64,000 bases of DNA from Paraeggerthella hongkongensis (GCF_003726035.1 NZ_QICD01000004.1:62001-126000); one strand, 5' to 3'. Positions 36,017 through 45,118 are shown, counted from the first letter of the stretch. Notes: generated by a model from the letters alone, not told the origin. Translations and numbers: made by a program.

Positions 36017-36160
36017 CTGTCAAAACGGACGAGTTTTGCTGGTCCTCAAACCAGGATAAAAAGCACTGACAGCCTTCTGAGCTGGCGCAATGCAAAACGT
36101 ACTTGGGGGAAGGTTCCTTCGAGAGCGGAAAATCGCCGCAAAACTCGCTTGTTTTGACAG
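36017..36160. repeat. MITE-like element with ~23-bp terminal inverted repeats
   Basis: Ends CTGTCAAAAC... (36017-36039) and ...GTTTTGACAG (36138-36160) are inverted copies differing at about three positions. Each end is itself a CAAAAC-N6-GTTTTG dyad. The 144-bp unit has no ORF and no second copy in the window. It lies in the 691-bp gap 35586-36276, which otherwise holds the riboswitch and a GC-rich hairpin at 36237-36268 next to the 3' end of the L,D-transpeptidase gene. Confidence 0.5.
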
Positions 36161-36276
36161 AACGCGATCGCGCCGCGTGTCGAGGGCAGGCTTTGGGACT
36201 GCGCGCTGCTGCCGAGCTGAGGGGCGCAAACAGCTCGCCGCCCGCCGGTTGGGTGCGTGGCGGGCGGCTTTGGATT

Positions 36277-37740
36277 TTACCAGTGGCAAACCACGGCGTC
36301 GCCGCCTTTGACAATGCCGTACAGCTCTCCTGCCTTGTCGGGCGGTAGGTTGACGCATCCGTGACTGCCCAGGCCGTCGGCGTATTTCGTGCCGCCGAAG
36401 CCTGAGGTTTGCCAGGGGGCGTCGTGCAAGCCGATGGCTCCGCCTACGAACGGCATCCAGTATTCCACAGGGGTTTCGTATATTTGCGTGTCGCCGTCAT
36501 AGCCCTTCAGGGTCGAGGGGCTTTCTTTGCGGTTCATCCAATACACGCCGTCGGGGGTGTCGTGCCTGCCGTCGGGGATGCCCGTGATCACGTCGGATTC
36601 CCAAACCAGCGCACCGGATTCGTCATAGAAGCGCGCGTGCTGCTCGGACAGGTCGATGTCCAAGTATCGTTTGCCCCAGTCCTGCACGCCAGGATCCTTG
36701 AATGTTTCTCCGTGCGTGACCGTGGGGACGGCGATCGCCTGCGTGCTGCCCGCGCCCACGCCTTCTTTCACGGCGGCCAGCAGCGCATCGCGGTCGATCT
36801 CCCAACCGTACACGCCGCCCTTCACGGTGATCTGCTTGCCGTCTGCTCGCGTGTACGTGCGCGCGCTGCCGACGGTGTTGTTTGCCTGAACCAGCTGATC
36901 AACCCAGCTGCCAAGTGCGGCTTCGTCTAGTGTAGCCTGAGCTTCGTCATCCACGGTGATCCACTGAGCAATTAGGTCGGCGTCGACCGTTGCAAGGGGG
37001 TAGTCGTCCATGGTTAGAGGGATGTTCGCGGCGATCATTACGTTGGCGGTTTCGATGGCCGATTTCAGGCGCTCGTCTGTTTTCAGGATGGTTGGCTGCT
37101 GCAACTGGTCCGCCGTGATGGCGGCGCGGCGATTGAGCGCGGAAAGAGCATCTTCCGCCACTTTGACCACGGCATCTGCATCGAGGGCCGTACCCACCGA
37201 TTCCGGTTCAATAGTGAAGGTCTTCGTTGCCTTGTTGAACACAAGCGTCGCGTTTTTCGGCGGCGTGGCGTTTGCGTTGACCTGTTCGACGGCGGCTTTC
37301 ACGGCATCTTCAAGGGCGGTGCCGCTGGACCCTGCTACCAGTTTGGCGGACTCGTCGTGCGGCGCTCCAATCTGAAACGGCCAGAGCCAGGGATTCACGT
37401 CCGAGAGCATGTCGTTGATGACCGCCGACGTATTGATCGCCAGACCGGCTTCGGAGGCGGTCAACTTGAGGTCGAGGCCTTGTCCGCTGACAGAAAGCGC
37501 ATAGTCGTCCAGCTTGTTTTTTAGGGATTGCTCGGCTTCTGACGAGGACATAAGAGACAGGCTCATGCCTCCTGCCGTTGTGTTCGGCATGAAGCGTCCG
37601 GAAAAATACAAGGCAACGCTGACGTATACCACTAGCAGCAGGGCCAAGGCGCAGGCCAGCATGATGCCGATGACTTTAAGGGGGTTGGCGCGGCGGTGTT
37701 CAACGTGAAAGCCGCGCGGGGCGTTTTGATACTGGTTCAT
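36277..37740 (-). CDS. L,D-transpeptidase (YkuD) with peptidoglycan-binding repeats
   Basis: 487 residues from the ATG ending at 37740 (AAGGAC upstream). One membrane segment near residues 23-45 puts the rest outside. Two PG_binding_4-like domains fill ~50-330 (GWEIDRDALLAAVKEG). The C-terminal YkuD domain ends with GSHGCVNLPP, whose Cys462 is the catalytic nucleophile, and HDAPW supplies the upstream His. It makes 3-3 cross-links in peptidoglycan or attaches proteins to it, and is insensitive to most penicillins. Monocistronic. Confidence 0.93.
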   Translation of the reverse strand: MNQYQNAPRGFHVEHRRANPLKVIGIMLACALALLLVVYVSVALYFSGRFMPNTTAGGMSLSLMSSSEAEQSLKNKLDDYALSVSGQGLDLKLTASEAGLAINTSAVINDMLSDVNPWLWPFQIGAPHDESAKLVAGSSGTALEDAVKAAVEQVNANATPPKNATLVFNKATKTFTIEPESVGTALDADAVVKVAEDALSALNRRAAITADQLQQPTILKTDERLKSAIETANVMIAANIPLTMDDYPLATVDADLIAQWITVDDEAQATLDEAALGSWVDQLVQANNTVGSARTYTRADGKQITVKGGVYGWEIDRDALLAAVKEGVGAGSTQAIAVPTVTHGETFKDPGVQDWGKRYLDIDLSEQHARFYDESGALVWESDVITGIPDGRHDTPDGVYWMNRKESPSTLKGYDGDTQIYETPVEYWMPFVGGAIGLHDAPWQTSGFGGTKYADGLGSHGCVNLPPDKAGELYGIVKGGDAVVCHW

Positions 37741-37852
37741 GTGCGCGTCCTTGAAAAGGTGGGTTGAAAATATGGTCCAGTATAGGAATAGGGTCCAGCC
37801 GGTGCAATCGAACCCGCGAAAAACCGACAATCGGCAACCCGAAGCAACGGGA

Positions 37853-37936
37853 CATGAGACGAAGGGACGGGGTCAATGACTCATTTTCGGCCGCAGGCCA
37901 GAAAATGAGTCATTGACCCCGTCCCTTCGTCTCATG
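37853..37936. repeat. Long perfect hairpin repeat (REP/BIME-like)
   Basis: Two perfect 35-bp arms (37853-37887 and 37902-37936) around a 14-bp centre that contains GGCCGCAGGCC. The arms carry GAAGGGACGGGGTCAATGAC and end in ATGACTCATTTT. Such perfection suggests a mobile repeat of the REP or MITE kind; it also sits where the MarR transcript should end. No coding content. Confidence 0.65.
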
Positions 37937-37944
37937 GGTTGCCG

Positions 37945-38385
37945 CTACTTGCCAGAAACGGATTCGGCGTTTTCCTTGAGCTTGGCCAATACGGCAACGA
38001 AGGTGTCAAGATCTTCTTGATCAACGCCTTCGACCAGGCGCTTTGCTCGGTCGAACGTGACTGGTTCGGCTGCTTTCAGCAGCGAGCGCGCTTCGTCGGT
38101 GATGCTGACTGCATGAGCGCGCCGGTCGTTTTTGTCGCGCGTGCGAACAACAAGACCCTTGCGCTCAAGCAGGTCGAGGTAGCGCGTGATGGTCGCCTGC
38201 TCTTTGCGGGTTCGCTCGGCGAGCGCTTTCTGGGAAAGCTCTCCGGCTCGGTCGAGTTGGTTGAGCAGGTTGAACTGTCCGGGCGTGATACCAAGTGGAG
38301 CGAGTGCCGTTTCCAAAGACTTATAGATGGAGCGTTGGGCGTCGTACACTTTGAAGCCGATGAGTTGATTGTGCTCGTTTGCCAT
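37945..38385 (-). CDS. MarR family transcriptional regulator
   Basis: 146 residues from the ATG ending at 38385 (GAAGGA 5 bases before). The winged helix is clear: ITPGQFNLLNQL, LSQKALAERTRKEQATITRY (recognition helix), and the wing DKNDRRAHAVSIT. Forms dimers on palindromic operators. It is divergent from the molybdo-oxidoreductase operon at 39128 with 740 bp and a MITE between; a dyad on that operon's promoter (38889-38905) is a possible target. Probable own promoter on the minus strand: TTGTCC, 18 bp, TATGGT, about 38440-38475. Confidence 0.92.
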   Translation of the reverse strand: MANEHNQLIGFKVYDAQRSIYKSLETALAPLGITPGQFNLLNQLDRAGELSQKALAERTRKEQATITRYLDLLERKGLVVRTRDKNDRRAHAVSITDEARSLLKAAEPVTFDRAKRLVEGVDQEDLDTFVAVLAKLKENAESVSGK

Positions 38386-38560
38386 GGGGATCCTTCTTTG
38401 AGCGAAAGGCGACAGAGGCTTGTCTTGCGAGGTCATGATATACGAAACCATAGCGCCGCGCGTCCGTCAAGGACAACGCGCGCTTTAGGTTGTAATGTAC
38501 GCGAGCGGGCGCGGCGCGCTGGACGAATGTCGCCATGCCCGCTCGCGATGCGGAATTTGC

Positions 38561-38734
38561 CCGGAAACCCTCGTTCGTGCTGAAAAATTGCGTTTGCGAA
38601 CGATTTTGGGAGCCTATTTTAATAAAAGTAAGTTGATTATTATATATAAGGCCAGGTCAAAGCGATGCGGTTTTAATTATTCTCAAAAAAGATCATTCGC
38701 AAACGCAATTTTTCAGCACGAACCAAGGTTTCCG
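38561..38734 (+). repeat. MITE-like repeat, copy 1
   Basis: 174 bp with imperfect ~44-bp terminal inverted repeats beginning CCGGAAACC and containing GTTCGTGCTGAAAAATTGCG. AT-rich centre with TTATATATAA. Copy 2 at 46193 is about 95% identical in the same orientation, and similarity continues some 45 bp beyond the right end in both. No ORF. The surrounding gap 38386-39127 also holds the MarR promoter and the oxidoreductase promoter. Confidence 0.8.
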
Positions 38735-38872
38735 GACGATTTTGCCGATTTCGGCGATTTTGCCGCATCCCCATATTGCCGATTTTACCGGTATTACCGG
38801 GGGCGGGGGCATTGTCGCCAGCTCGGCTGTTCCAGGTGAAACATTATCCTCAAAAAAGAAGCACATAAATTG

Positions 38873-38905
38873 TTGCACTAATAATATCACCTAATATAAT
38901 TAGGT
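38873..38905 (+). promoter_or_regulatory. Promoter of the molybdo-oxidoreductase operon with operator dyad
   Basis: -35 TTGCAC (38873-38878), 16-bp spacer, -10 TATAAT (38895-38900). The perfect dyad ACCTAATATAATTAGGT (38889-38905) is centred on the -10, so a bound regulator would block RNA polymerase. MarR at 37945 is the nearest candidate. The leader to the ATG at 39128 is about 220 nt. Confidence 0.7.
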
Positions 38906-39127
38906 ATGCAAGTAAATGGTGAGGACCGAGGGGCTGCCGAAGGGAATCGTGCGGCAGCGGTTGCGGGGGCTGCGCGCGGATGGGAACCGGCAAAGAGGGT
39001 TGGGGTATTCGCCTGAGCGCGAAGCGCCGTCTTGAGGGTTTTCGAGACAGTCGCGCAAAGCTTCCTTTATGACCTGATGCTTCTCGGAGCCTCATCGAAA
39101 CAGGGAGAAACGGGAAAAGGAGGAGGA

Positions 39128-42034
39128 ATGGCATTAAAAATGAGCCGCCGCGGCTTCGTGAAAGCTTCGGCAGTCGCCACTGCATCCACGCTTTTGCTTG
39201 GGTCGCAAAGCGGCACCGCCCTCGCGGACAGCGCGCAAAGCGCGTCGGACGCGGCGCGATCCGACGACGTGAAGAAGATCCCCAGCGCCTGCCGTCAGTG
39301 CTATGGCCGTTGCGCGCTGTTCGGGCACGTCAAAGACGGTCGTGTTGTGAAGATCGAAGGCAACCCCGACCTGTTCAGCGAGGGTACGCTGTGCTCGCGC
39401 GCTTTCGCGATTCCGCAAGAGCTGTACAACCCGCTGCGCGTGCGCTACCCGCAGAAGCGCGTGGGCGAGAAGGGCTCCGGCCAGTGGAAGCGCATCACCT
39501 GGGAAGAGGCGTACCAGGAAGCAGCCGACCGGTTCACCAAGATCGGCGAGGAATACGGGTGGCACACCATCGCCCACCAGTACGGCACCGGCCGCGACAT
39601 GCTGCAGTTCCAGGCTATTAACAAACTGTGGCTTGAACTGGGCTCCACGGCCACGTTCGGCGTAGGCAACCTGTGCTGGGTGGGGTCGTACTTCACCAGC
39701 CAGCGTTTGTACGGCGACGAGACGCAGTACACCGGTTGGGACGGCAACAACACCAAGTGCATCCTTATCTGGTGCCGCCAGGAACGCAGCCGCGGGTATT
39801 ACGACTGGCTGACCGTCAAGCGCGCGCAGGAGCGCGGCGCGAAGGTCGTTTGCGTGGATCCGCGCTACACGTGCACGGCCAGCAAGGCCGACCTGTGGCT
39901 GCCCATCCGCCCCGGGTCCGACATGGCCCTCGTGTTGGCGTTCATCAACGAGATCATTCACTCGGACAAGTGCGCCACTGATTTCGCGCGTACGTACACC
40001 AATGCTCCGTTTTTCATCGACGAGGCGGGCACGGGCTACCAGCTGCGCGAATCGATGATCAAGGAAGGCGGCTCCGACGAGCTGTATCCCGCGTGGGACG
40101 AGGCGCACGACCAGCTGATCTTCTGGAGCGGCGACTGGCAGAACAAGCAGAACCTGGGCGGTCCGAAGGCGTTCCAGTGGCTGGATGCCGAAGGCAACAT
40201 CGTGCCCGATGCGAAGCCGGCTCTTTCCGGCAGCCGCGAGATCAACGGGAAGACCTACCGCACCAGCTGGGACATCCTGGTGGAGCATGTCACGCCGTGG
40301 ACCGTCGAGCGCGCCGCCGAGTTCTGCGAACTGCCCGAAGACAAGATTCGGGAAGCCATCAAGATCTACATCGACGCCAGCCCTGCGGCATGTTTCTGCC
40401 GCGGCCAGAAGGTGGAATTCTCCATCAACACGTCGGGCATCTCGCAGGCGTTCACCATCATGATGGCGCTGGCCGGCAACTTCGACACGAAGGGCGGCCA
40501 GAACATCGGCCGCGAACCCGCCACCGGTTACGACTCGTTCATGTTCGACGTGGTTCCCAACAAGGAAGGCCGCATGGGCAAGCGTCGTCTGGAAACGGCG
40601 AGGAACATCAAGAAGCTGTCTGTGTGCCAGAACACCGGCTACCAGCAGATTCTTGTGGCCGACGACGCCACGGGCGAGCTGAAAGAGACCACGCAGAACT
40701 CCGGCGGCCAGGTCATTTACGGCCAGCAGGGCGGTTTCGGCGCGGCTACCACGAAGGCCATGGCCAAGGGCGATCCGTTCCAGATCCATGGATATTGGCA
40801 GCAGACGTCCGAGCCCATCCTTTCTATTGAAGGCGGCCATGAAATTGTCGAGGGCTTCAAGAACCTGGACTTCTTCGTGAACGTGGACATCTACATGACG
40901 CCGTCGGGCGAGTTGGCCGATATCATCTTGCCGGCTGCGCATCCCAACGAGGTCGACCGCGTGGAGTGGGCGCACTCCGGCCACGGGTACCCTACGAGCC
41001 ACACGTACCTTATTCGCCAGCCGTTTCATAAGCCGCTGGGCGAATGCAAGGACGACATGGACATTTGCTTCGAGTTCGCCAAGTACATGGACGTGGACAT
41101 GTACTGGAAGGACAAGTACGAGTTCTTCGATTACATGGTGAAGGGCCCCGAGACGTTGCCCCCGCAGTTGAGCTGCTCGAGCTTCGAGGACTTCCGCGAG
41201 CGCATCAGCGTGACTGGCGTTCAGATGACCGATGTGAAGGGCGCGCCGAAGTACGCGACGGGCTTCATGCGCAAGACGAGCGACTTCCGCCCCGGCTTCA
41301 ACACCATGTACCGCGGCAACAAGATGGGGTCGGTGTACCGCTTCCCCGGCACGAAGACGCCGGACGGCAAGGTCATTCCGCCGCATCCGCAGTCCGACAA
41401 CGGCAAGATGGAAATGTGGTCGGAGGACCTGCTGCTGTACGGCAACGGCCCGCTGCCGCTGTACATCGAGCCGCCTATCACGCCGCTGGCTCGACCCGAC
41501 TTGCTGGACGAGTACCCCTACACCCTGATCACCGGCGGGCGCAGCCATGCGTTCTTCCATACCGAGTATCGCAACAGCCCGTGGTTGCGCGAGGTTCATA
41601 TGTTCCCGACGATGGACATTAACCCCGCGACGGCCGCCGAGCACGGCATTGAGCAGGACGATTGGGTATACATCGAAACGTACGTAGACAAGATCAAGCA
41701 GCGCGCGAACCTGACCGAGGCCATCAAGCCCGGGACTATCCACGTCGAGCACGACTGGTGGTTCCCTGAGCGCGAAGCCACCGACGACCTGCACGGCGCG
41801 TACGACTGCAACTGCAACGTGCTGTTCGAGAACAACGGCCCTTACGATCCGGCTGTGGGCACGGACAACTACGGCGGCCTGTGCAAGGTGTACAAGGCTG
41901 AAGACGGTGCGCCCGCGAACATCTGCATGAATTCCGAAGACCTCAAGATATTCCTGCCGCTGACTGCCGACCAGCTGGCTGCCGACGACCAGCAAAACGG
42001 TGTCGCGCAGGTGACGAAGGGGGGTGCGAAGTAA
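39128..42034 (+). CDS. Tat-exported molybdopterin oxidoreductase, DMSO-reductase family, catalytic subunit
   Basis: 968 residues; ATG 39128 after AAAGGAGGAGG. Tat motif SRRGFVKASA, then the [4Fe-4S] site Cys55-x2-Cys58-x3-Cys62 and Cys89 in LCSRA. NLCWVGSYFT, WCRQERSRGYYDW and KVVCVDPRYTCTASKADLWL are the bis-MGD-binding landmarks; the late TGGRSHAFFHTEYRNSP belongs to the dinucleotide-binding domain. Length and style resemble the exported reductases and catechol dehydroxylases of Eggerthellaceae; the substrate cannot be read. First gene of a tight operon with Fe-S, anchor, chaperone and NapG/NapH-like genes. The window's second-largest antisense frame lies opposite it and is an artefact of codon phase. 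Confidence 0.94.
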   Translation: MALKMSRRGFVKASAVATASTLLLGSQSGTALADSAQSASDAARSDDVKKIPSACRQCYGRCALFGHVKDGRVVKIEGNPDLFSEGTLCSRAFAIPQELYNPLRVRYPQKRVGEKGSGQWKRITWEEAYQEAADRFTKIGEEYGWHTIAHQYGTGRDMLQFQAINKLWLELGSTATFGVGNLCWVGSYFTSQRLYGDETQYTGWDGNNTKCILIWCRQERSRGYYDWLTVKRAQERGAKVVCVDPRYTCTASKADLWLPIRPGSDMALVLAFINEIIHSDKCATDFARTYTNAPFFIDEAGTGYQLRESMIKEGGSDELYPAWDEAHDQLIFWSGDWQNKQNLGGPKAFQWLDAEGNIVPDAKPALSGSREINGKTYRTSWDILVEHVTPWTVERAAEFCELPEDKIREAIKIYIDASPAACFCRGQKVEFSINTSGISQAFTIMMALAGNFDTKGGQNIGREPATGYDSFMFDVVPNKEGRMGKRRLETARNIKKLSVCQNTGYQQILVADDATGELKETTQNSGGQVIYGQQGGFGAATTKAMAKGDPFQIHGYWQQTSEPILSIEGGHEIVEGFKNLDFFVNVDIYMTPSGELADIILPAAHPNEVDRVEWAHSGHGYPTSHTYLIRQPFHKPLGECKDDMDICFEFAKYMDVDMYWKDKYEFFDYMVKGPETLPPQLSCSSFEDFRERISVTGVQMTDVKGAPKYATGFMRKTSDFRPGFNTMYRGNKMGSVYRFPGTKTPDGKVIPPHPQSDNGKMEMWSEDLLLYGNGPLPLYIEPPITPLARPDLLDEYPYTLITGGRSHAFFHTEYRNSPWLREVHMFPTMDINPATAAEHGIEQDDWVYIETYVDKIKQRANLTEAIKPGTIHVEHDWWFPEREATDDLHGAYDCNCNVLFENNGPYDPAVGTDNYGGLCKVYKAEDGAPANICMNSEDLKIFLPLTADQLAADDQQNGVAQVTKGGAK

Positions 42035-42035
42035 C

Positions 42036-42608
42036 ATGACGCGCCATATTATCGACATCGACTTGGACAGCTGCATCGGCTGCCACTCCTGCGCCGTCGT
42101 GTGCAAGCAAGAGAACAACGTCGGGTTGGGAACGTTTTACAACAAGGTGCTGACGGTGGGCCCGTCCGGCGCGTATCCTGACCTGGAGATGTACTACCTG
42201 CCCGTGTCTTGCCAGCATTGCGACAACCCCGAATGCGTCAGCGTGTGCCCTACCGGCGCAAGCTACAAGCGCGAAGACGGCGTGGTGCTGGTGGACCACA
42301 GCAAGTGTATCGGCTGCCAGTACTGCGTCATGGCGTGCCCGTACGGCGTGCGCGCGTACGACGAAGGGCGCGACAAGGGCGTTATCGAGAAGTGCACCAT
42401 GTGCGCGCACCTTATCGACAAGGGCGAAAAGCCCGCGTGCGTCAAGCATTGCCCCGGCCAGGCTCGCTTGTTCGGTGACTTGGACGATCCCGAGTCGGCG
42501 CCGTCGAAGATGCGCGCGTCGAAGAAGACCCACAAGCTGACCGACGTAGGGAATCATCCGGGCGTGGATTACGGCTTGGACAAGTTCTCTTGGAAGGGCG
42601 GTGAGTAA
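42036..42608 (+). CDS. Four-cluster ferredoxin subunit (DmsB-like)
   Basis: 190 residues; ATG 42036 directly after the previous stop, with a GGGGGG ribosome site. Four [4Fe-4S] groups: CIGCHSCAVVC, CQHCDNPECVSVCP, CIGCQYCVMACP, and CTMC...ACVKHCP. No signal peptide, so it rides out with the Tat-exported catalytic subunit as in DMSO and polysulfide reductases. It conducts electrons between the membrane anchor and the molybdenum subunit. The C-terminal ~45 residues (KMRASKKTHKLTDVGNHPG) pack on the partner in this family. Confidence 0.95.
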   Translation: MTRHIIDIDLDSCIGCHSCAVVCKQENNVGLGTFYNKVLTVGPSGAYPDLEMYYLPVSCQHCDNPECVSVCPTGASYKREDGVVLVDHSKCIGCQYCVMACPYGVRAYDEGRDKGVIEKCTMCAHLIDKGEKPACVKHCPGQARLFGDLDDPESAPSKMRASKKTHKLTDVGNHPGVDYGLDKFSWKGGE

Positions 42609-42610
42609 GC

Positions 42611-43486
42611 ATGGAGATCCAGTGGCCCCTTTTGATCTTCAGCGTATGTTTGGGCGTTACGTCGGGCGCGTTCGTGTTCTTGGGCGTGGGCGAGCTCAAG
42701 GGCAAGTTCAAGGACGTGCGCTTCCTGGGAGCCTTGATCGCGTTCGTCTGCCTTGCGGTTGGCGGCTGCGTGTCGGTGCTGCACATGGGACATCCCGAGC
42801 GCGCGACGCATTTGCTGGGCAACCTGGGTTCGGGCTTGTCCAAAGAGCTGTTCATCGTCGCCATCATGGGCATCGTTTCCTTCGCTTACCTGATTCTGGC
42901 GAAGAAGGACTATCCGGGCGCGAGCAAGGCGCTTGGCGTGGTCGGCGGCGTGCTGGGACTGGCGCTTCCGGTGGTTGCCGGCATGTCGTACCTGATCGCG
43001 GCGCGTCCCGCATGGGATAGCATCACGCTGCCCCTCATGTACCTGGGCGCAGGCTTGGGCATGGGCATGCTGCTCATGTGCGGGCTGGTGCTGCTGCGCG
43101 GCAACGCCGCCCAGGAAGGCGGGTTCGCGCTGCGCTTGGCGCTGGCGGGCGTGGCCATCATGGTCATCACGTCGCTGGCGTACGTGATCTGGATTGCCGT
43201 GGCGCCTTACCAGGCTCCGTCGCGTTCGATCGAGCGGTTGATCTCGGGTGATCTGGCACTGCTGTTCTGGGGCGCGGTCGTGGTGATCGGCTTGGTGATT
43301 CCGGCGGTTTTGACGGGCTTGGCCTGCATGAAGGCCACGAAGGGCGACAAGGGCTCGGGCGCCACCGACCCGAAGAAGCTGGCCTGGTGGCTGTTCGCGG
43401 CCTTCGCCTGCTCGGGCGTGGGGGCCGTAGCGCTGCGCGTCATCATGTACGACCTGGGCACCAGCGTGGAGTCGTTCATTTACTGA
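42611..43486 (+). CDS. DmsC-like membrane anchor / quinol-binding subunit
   Basis: 291 residues starting 2 bases after the Fe-S subunit gene. Eight hydrophobic segments, beginning WPLLIFSVCLGVTSGAFVFLGV and including VLHMGHPERATHLLGN, a motif typical of DmsC anchors where the His and Glu lie near the quinol. It passes electrons from menaquinol to the Fe-S subunit. No heme ligands are evident. The last segment ends in RVIMYDLGTS, as in other family members. Confidence 0.92.
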   Translation: MEIQWPLLIFSVCLGVTSGAFVFLGVGELKGKFKDVRFLGALIAFVCLAVGGCVSVLHMGHPERATHLLGNLGSGLSKELFIVAIMGIVSFAYLILAKKDYPGASKALGVVGGVLGLALPVVAGMSYLIAARPAWDSITLPLMYLGAGLGMGMLLMCGLVLLRGNAAQEGGFALRLALAGVAIMVITSLAYVIWIAVAPYQAPSRSIERLISGDLALLFWGAVVVIGLVIPAVLTGLACMKATKGDKGSGATDPKKLAWWLFAAFACSGVGAVALRVIMYDLGTSVESFIY

Positions 43487-43676
43487 TGAAGCCCCCGAGG
43501 TGGCCGGAACGACCCGTTCGGGGTCGTTCCGGCGCCCCGCCTTGGATTGTCGATCGTCCCTCGTGCCGGATCGAGGTCCCCTCCCCCCCATGCCGCGTTC
43601 CGGTACGAAGGACGACCAACGAACGGGTGTCGAATCTCCCGGTGTCATGCCGGGTTGCCCTAGAAGGAGAAGCATC

Positions 43677-44354
43677 ATGAGCGAGAATTTGACCTGCGAG
43701 CTAACCGAAAACTTGATCGAGTTTTGCGAGAATCGCGGAAGCGTGTACGCCTTGCTGTCGCGCTGCTACGAGAAGGAACTAGATGCTGCATTCGCGAGCG
43801 ATTTCGCTGCGGCTCCGGCTCTGCTTTCGGACGACAAGGCGCTTGCGGAAGGGTTCGCTCTTTTGCAGTCCGATCTTTCGAACTGCGGTGAGGATGATCT
43901 CGAGCGGTTTGCCGTGTCGTTCAATCGGGTGTTTTTCGGCATGGGCCCGCGTACTGCTCAGAAGGCCTTCCCGTACGAATCCGTGTACACCAGCTCGTCG
44001 GGCCTTATGATGCAGGATGCGTACGCCCAGGTGAGGACTTTGTACCATGCCATGCGCTTTGCGAAAAACCCCGACTTCCCGGAGCCCGAAGACCATCTGG
44101 CCGTGGAGTTGGCGTTTATGGCGCGCTTGTGCGACGTGGCTGTGGAAGCCTTGCGGGCGGATGACGCCGCTGCGGTTGAAGCTGCCCTGTCCGCCCAGCT
44201 GTCGTTCTTGCGCGATCACCTGCTGAACTGGATAGACCGGTTTGCCGTCGATGCGAAGAAGGCTGACGGCGGCGGGTTTTACGGGGATTTGGCTGCGTTT
44301 ACGCAGGCGTATTTAGAGGGCGACGTTGATGCGGTGGCGGAGGTTGTCGAGTAG
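43677..44354 (+). CDS. TorD/DmsD-type molecular chaperone
   Basis: 225 residues; ATG 43677 is chosen for AGAAGGAGA. All-helical protein with FAVSFNRVFFGMGPRTAQKAF, FPYESVYTSSSGLMMQDAY (the EPYESVY-type motif) and EPEDHLAVELAFMARL, hallmarks of the TorD/NarJ family. It binds the twin-arginine leader of the catalytic subunit and delays export until molybdopterin is inserted. A 190-bp gap separates it from the anchor gene; the gap has a CG-rich dyad (GGAACGACCCGTTCGGGTCGTTCC, see positions 43504-43527) that may attenuate or stabilise the upstream mRNA. Confidence 0.93.
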   Translation: MSENLTCELTENLIEFCENRGSVYALLSRCYEKELDAAFASDFAAAPALLSDDKALAEGFALLQSDLSNCGEDDLERFAVSFNRVFFGMGPRTAQKAFPYESVYTSSSGLMMQDAYAQVRTLYHAMRFAKNPDFPEPEDHLAVELAFMARLCDVAVEALRADDAAAVEAALSAQLSFLRDHLLNWIDRFAVDAKKADGGGFYGDLAAFTQAYLEGDVDAVAEVVE

Positions 44355-44374
44355 AGCGCGCGGAGGCGAGAGGG

Positions 44375-45118
44375 ATGACGGAGCAAATTACCCGACGAGG
44401 GTTCTTGGCGGCTGGCGTCGTGGGCGCGGGCCTTGTGGGGCTGGGAGGATACGGCACCTTGACTCGACAGGCCGACGAGGCGTTCGTGCGCCCGCCTGGC
44501 GCGCAGTCGCCTTCGGGCCTGGTGGCTGCGTGCGATCGCTGCCAGCGATGTCTGCAGGCATGTCCGTATGAGATCGTGACCCCGGTCCCGCTGTCTCAAA
44601 GCTTGGTGGCCTACGGCACGCCGATGCTTGCGTTCGAGAACGGGTACTGCGATTTCTGCATGAAGTGCACGGAAGCGTGTCCGACGGGCGCGCTTTCCTT
44701 CGGCGGTCCGCGCGAGCGGGATTTGGGCGTTGCCGTGGTGGTGAAGGACGCGTGCGTGGCGTGGGACTGGGCCGGATGCACGGTGTGCGTTGACGAATGC
44801 CCGGTCGAAGGCGCGATCGAGCTGGACGGAAACGACCGTCCGCTTGTGCACGCCGATTATTGCGACGGCTGCGGCAAGTGCGAGAAGGTGTGTCCGTCGG
44901 CTTCGTTGCGCGCGTACAACGCGGGCGTTGCGGACAAGGGCATCGTGGTGGTTTCGCGTGCCAGCGAAGCGGCTCGGATGACGGGCGCGGTGGATACGGC
45001 CACGCTGGAAGCGGGTAAAACCGTTGCCGTGGCGCGCGGTGCGGAGCTTGCCGCGCACACGAAGGGCGTTCACCCCGACGGGCCGGACAAAACACGCGAG
45101 GCGGGAGGGCTTCGATGA
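44375..45118 (+). CDS. NapG/MauM-like Tat-exported four-cluster ferredoxin
   Basis: 247 residues; GAGGCGAGAGGG before the ATG. Tat motif TRRGFLAAG. Four Fe-S motifs: CDRCQRCLQACP, CDFCMKCTEACP, CTVCVDECP (with an upstream Cys) and CDGCGKCEKVCP. In nitrate reductase systems NapG takes electrons from the quinol oxidase NapH and passes them to a periplasmic carrier. Here no cytochrome is encoded, so the partner is likely the molybdoenzyme of the operon. The stop overlaps the next gene by ATGA. Confidence 0.9.
   Translation: MTEQITRRGFLAAGVVGAGLVGLGGYGTLTRQADEAFVRPPGAQSPSGLVAACDRCQRCLQACPYEIVTPVPLSQSLVAYGTPMLAFENGYCDFCMKCTEACPTGALSFGGPRERDLGVAVVVKDACVAWDWAGCTVCVDECPVEGAIELDGNDRPLVHADYCDGCGKCEKVCPSASLRAYNAGVADKGIVVVSRASEAARMTGAVDTATLEAGKTVAVARGAELAAHTKGVHPDGPDKTREAGGLR

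Noticed and set aside
37700-37716. TGTTCAACGTGAAAGC in the L,D-transpeptidase start as parS
   Set aside because: Four mismatches and loss of symmetry; ordinary coding sequence for VEHRR.
38828-38843. TGTTCCAGGTGAAACA as a further parS site
   Set aside because: Two mismatches, including one in the central CG-containing core; too weak to list as a site without binding data.
39134-42118. 994-codon open frame on the minus strand opposite the molybdo-oxidoreductase gene
   Set aside because: Exact antisense of a gene with complete motifs and a ribosome site; the translation is Arg/His/Val-rich without domains. A codon-phase artefact of GC-rich DNA.
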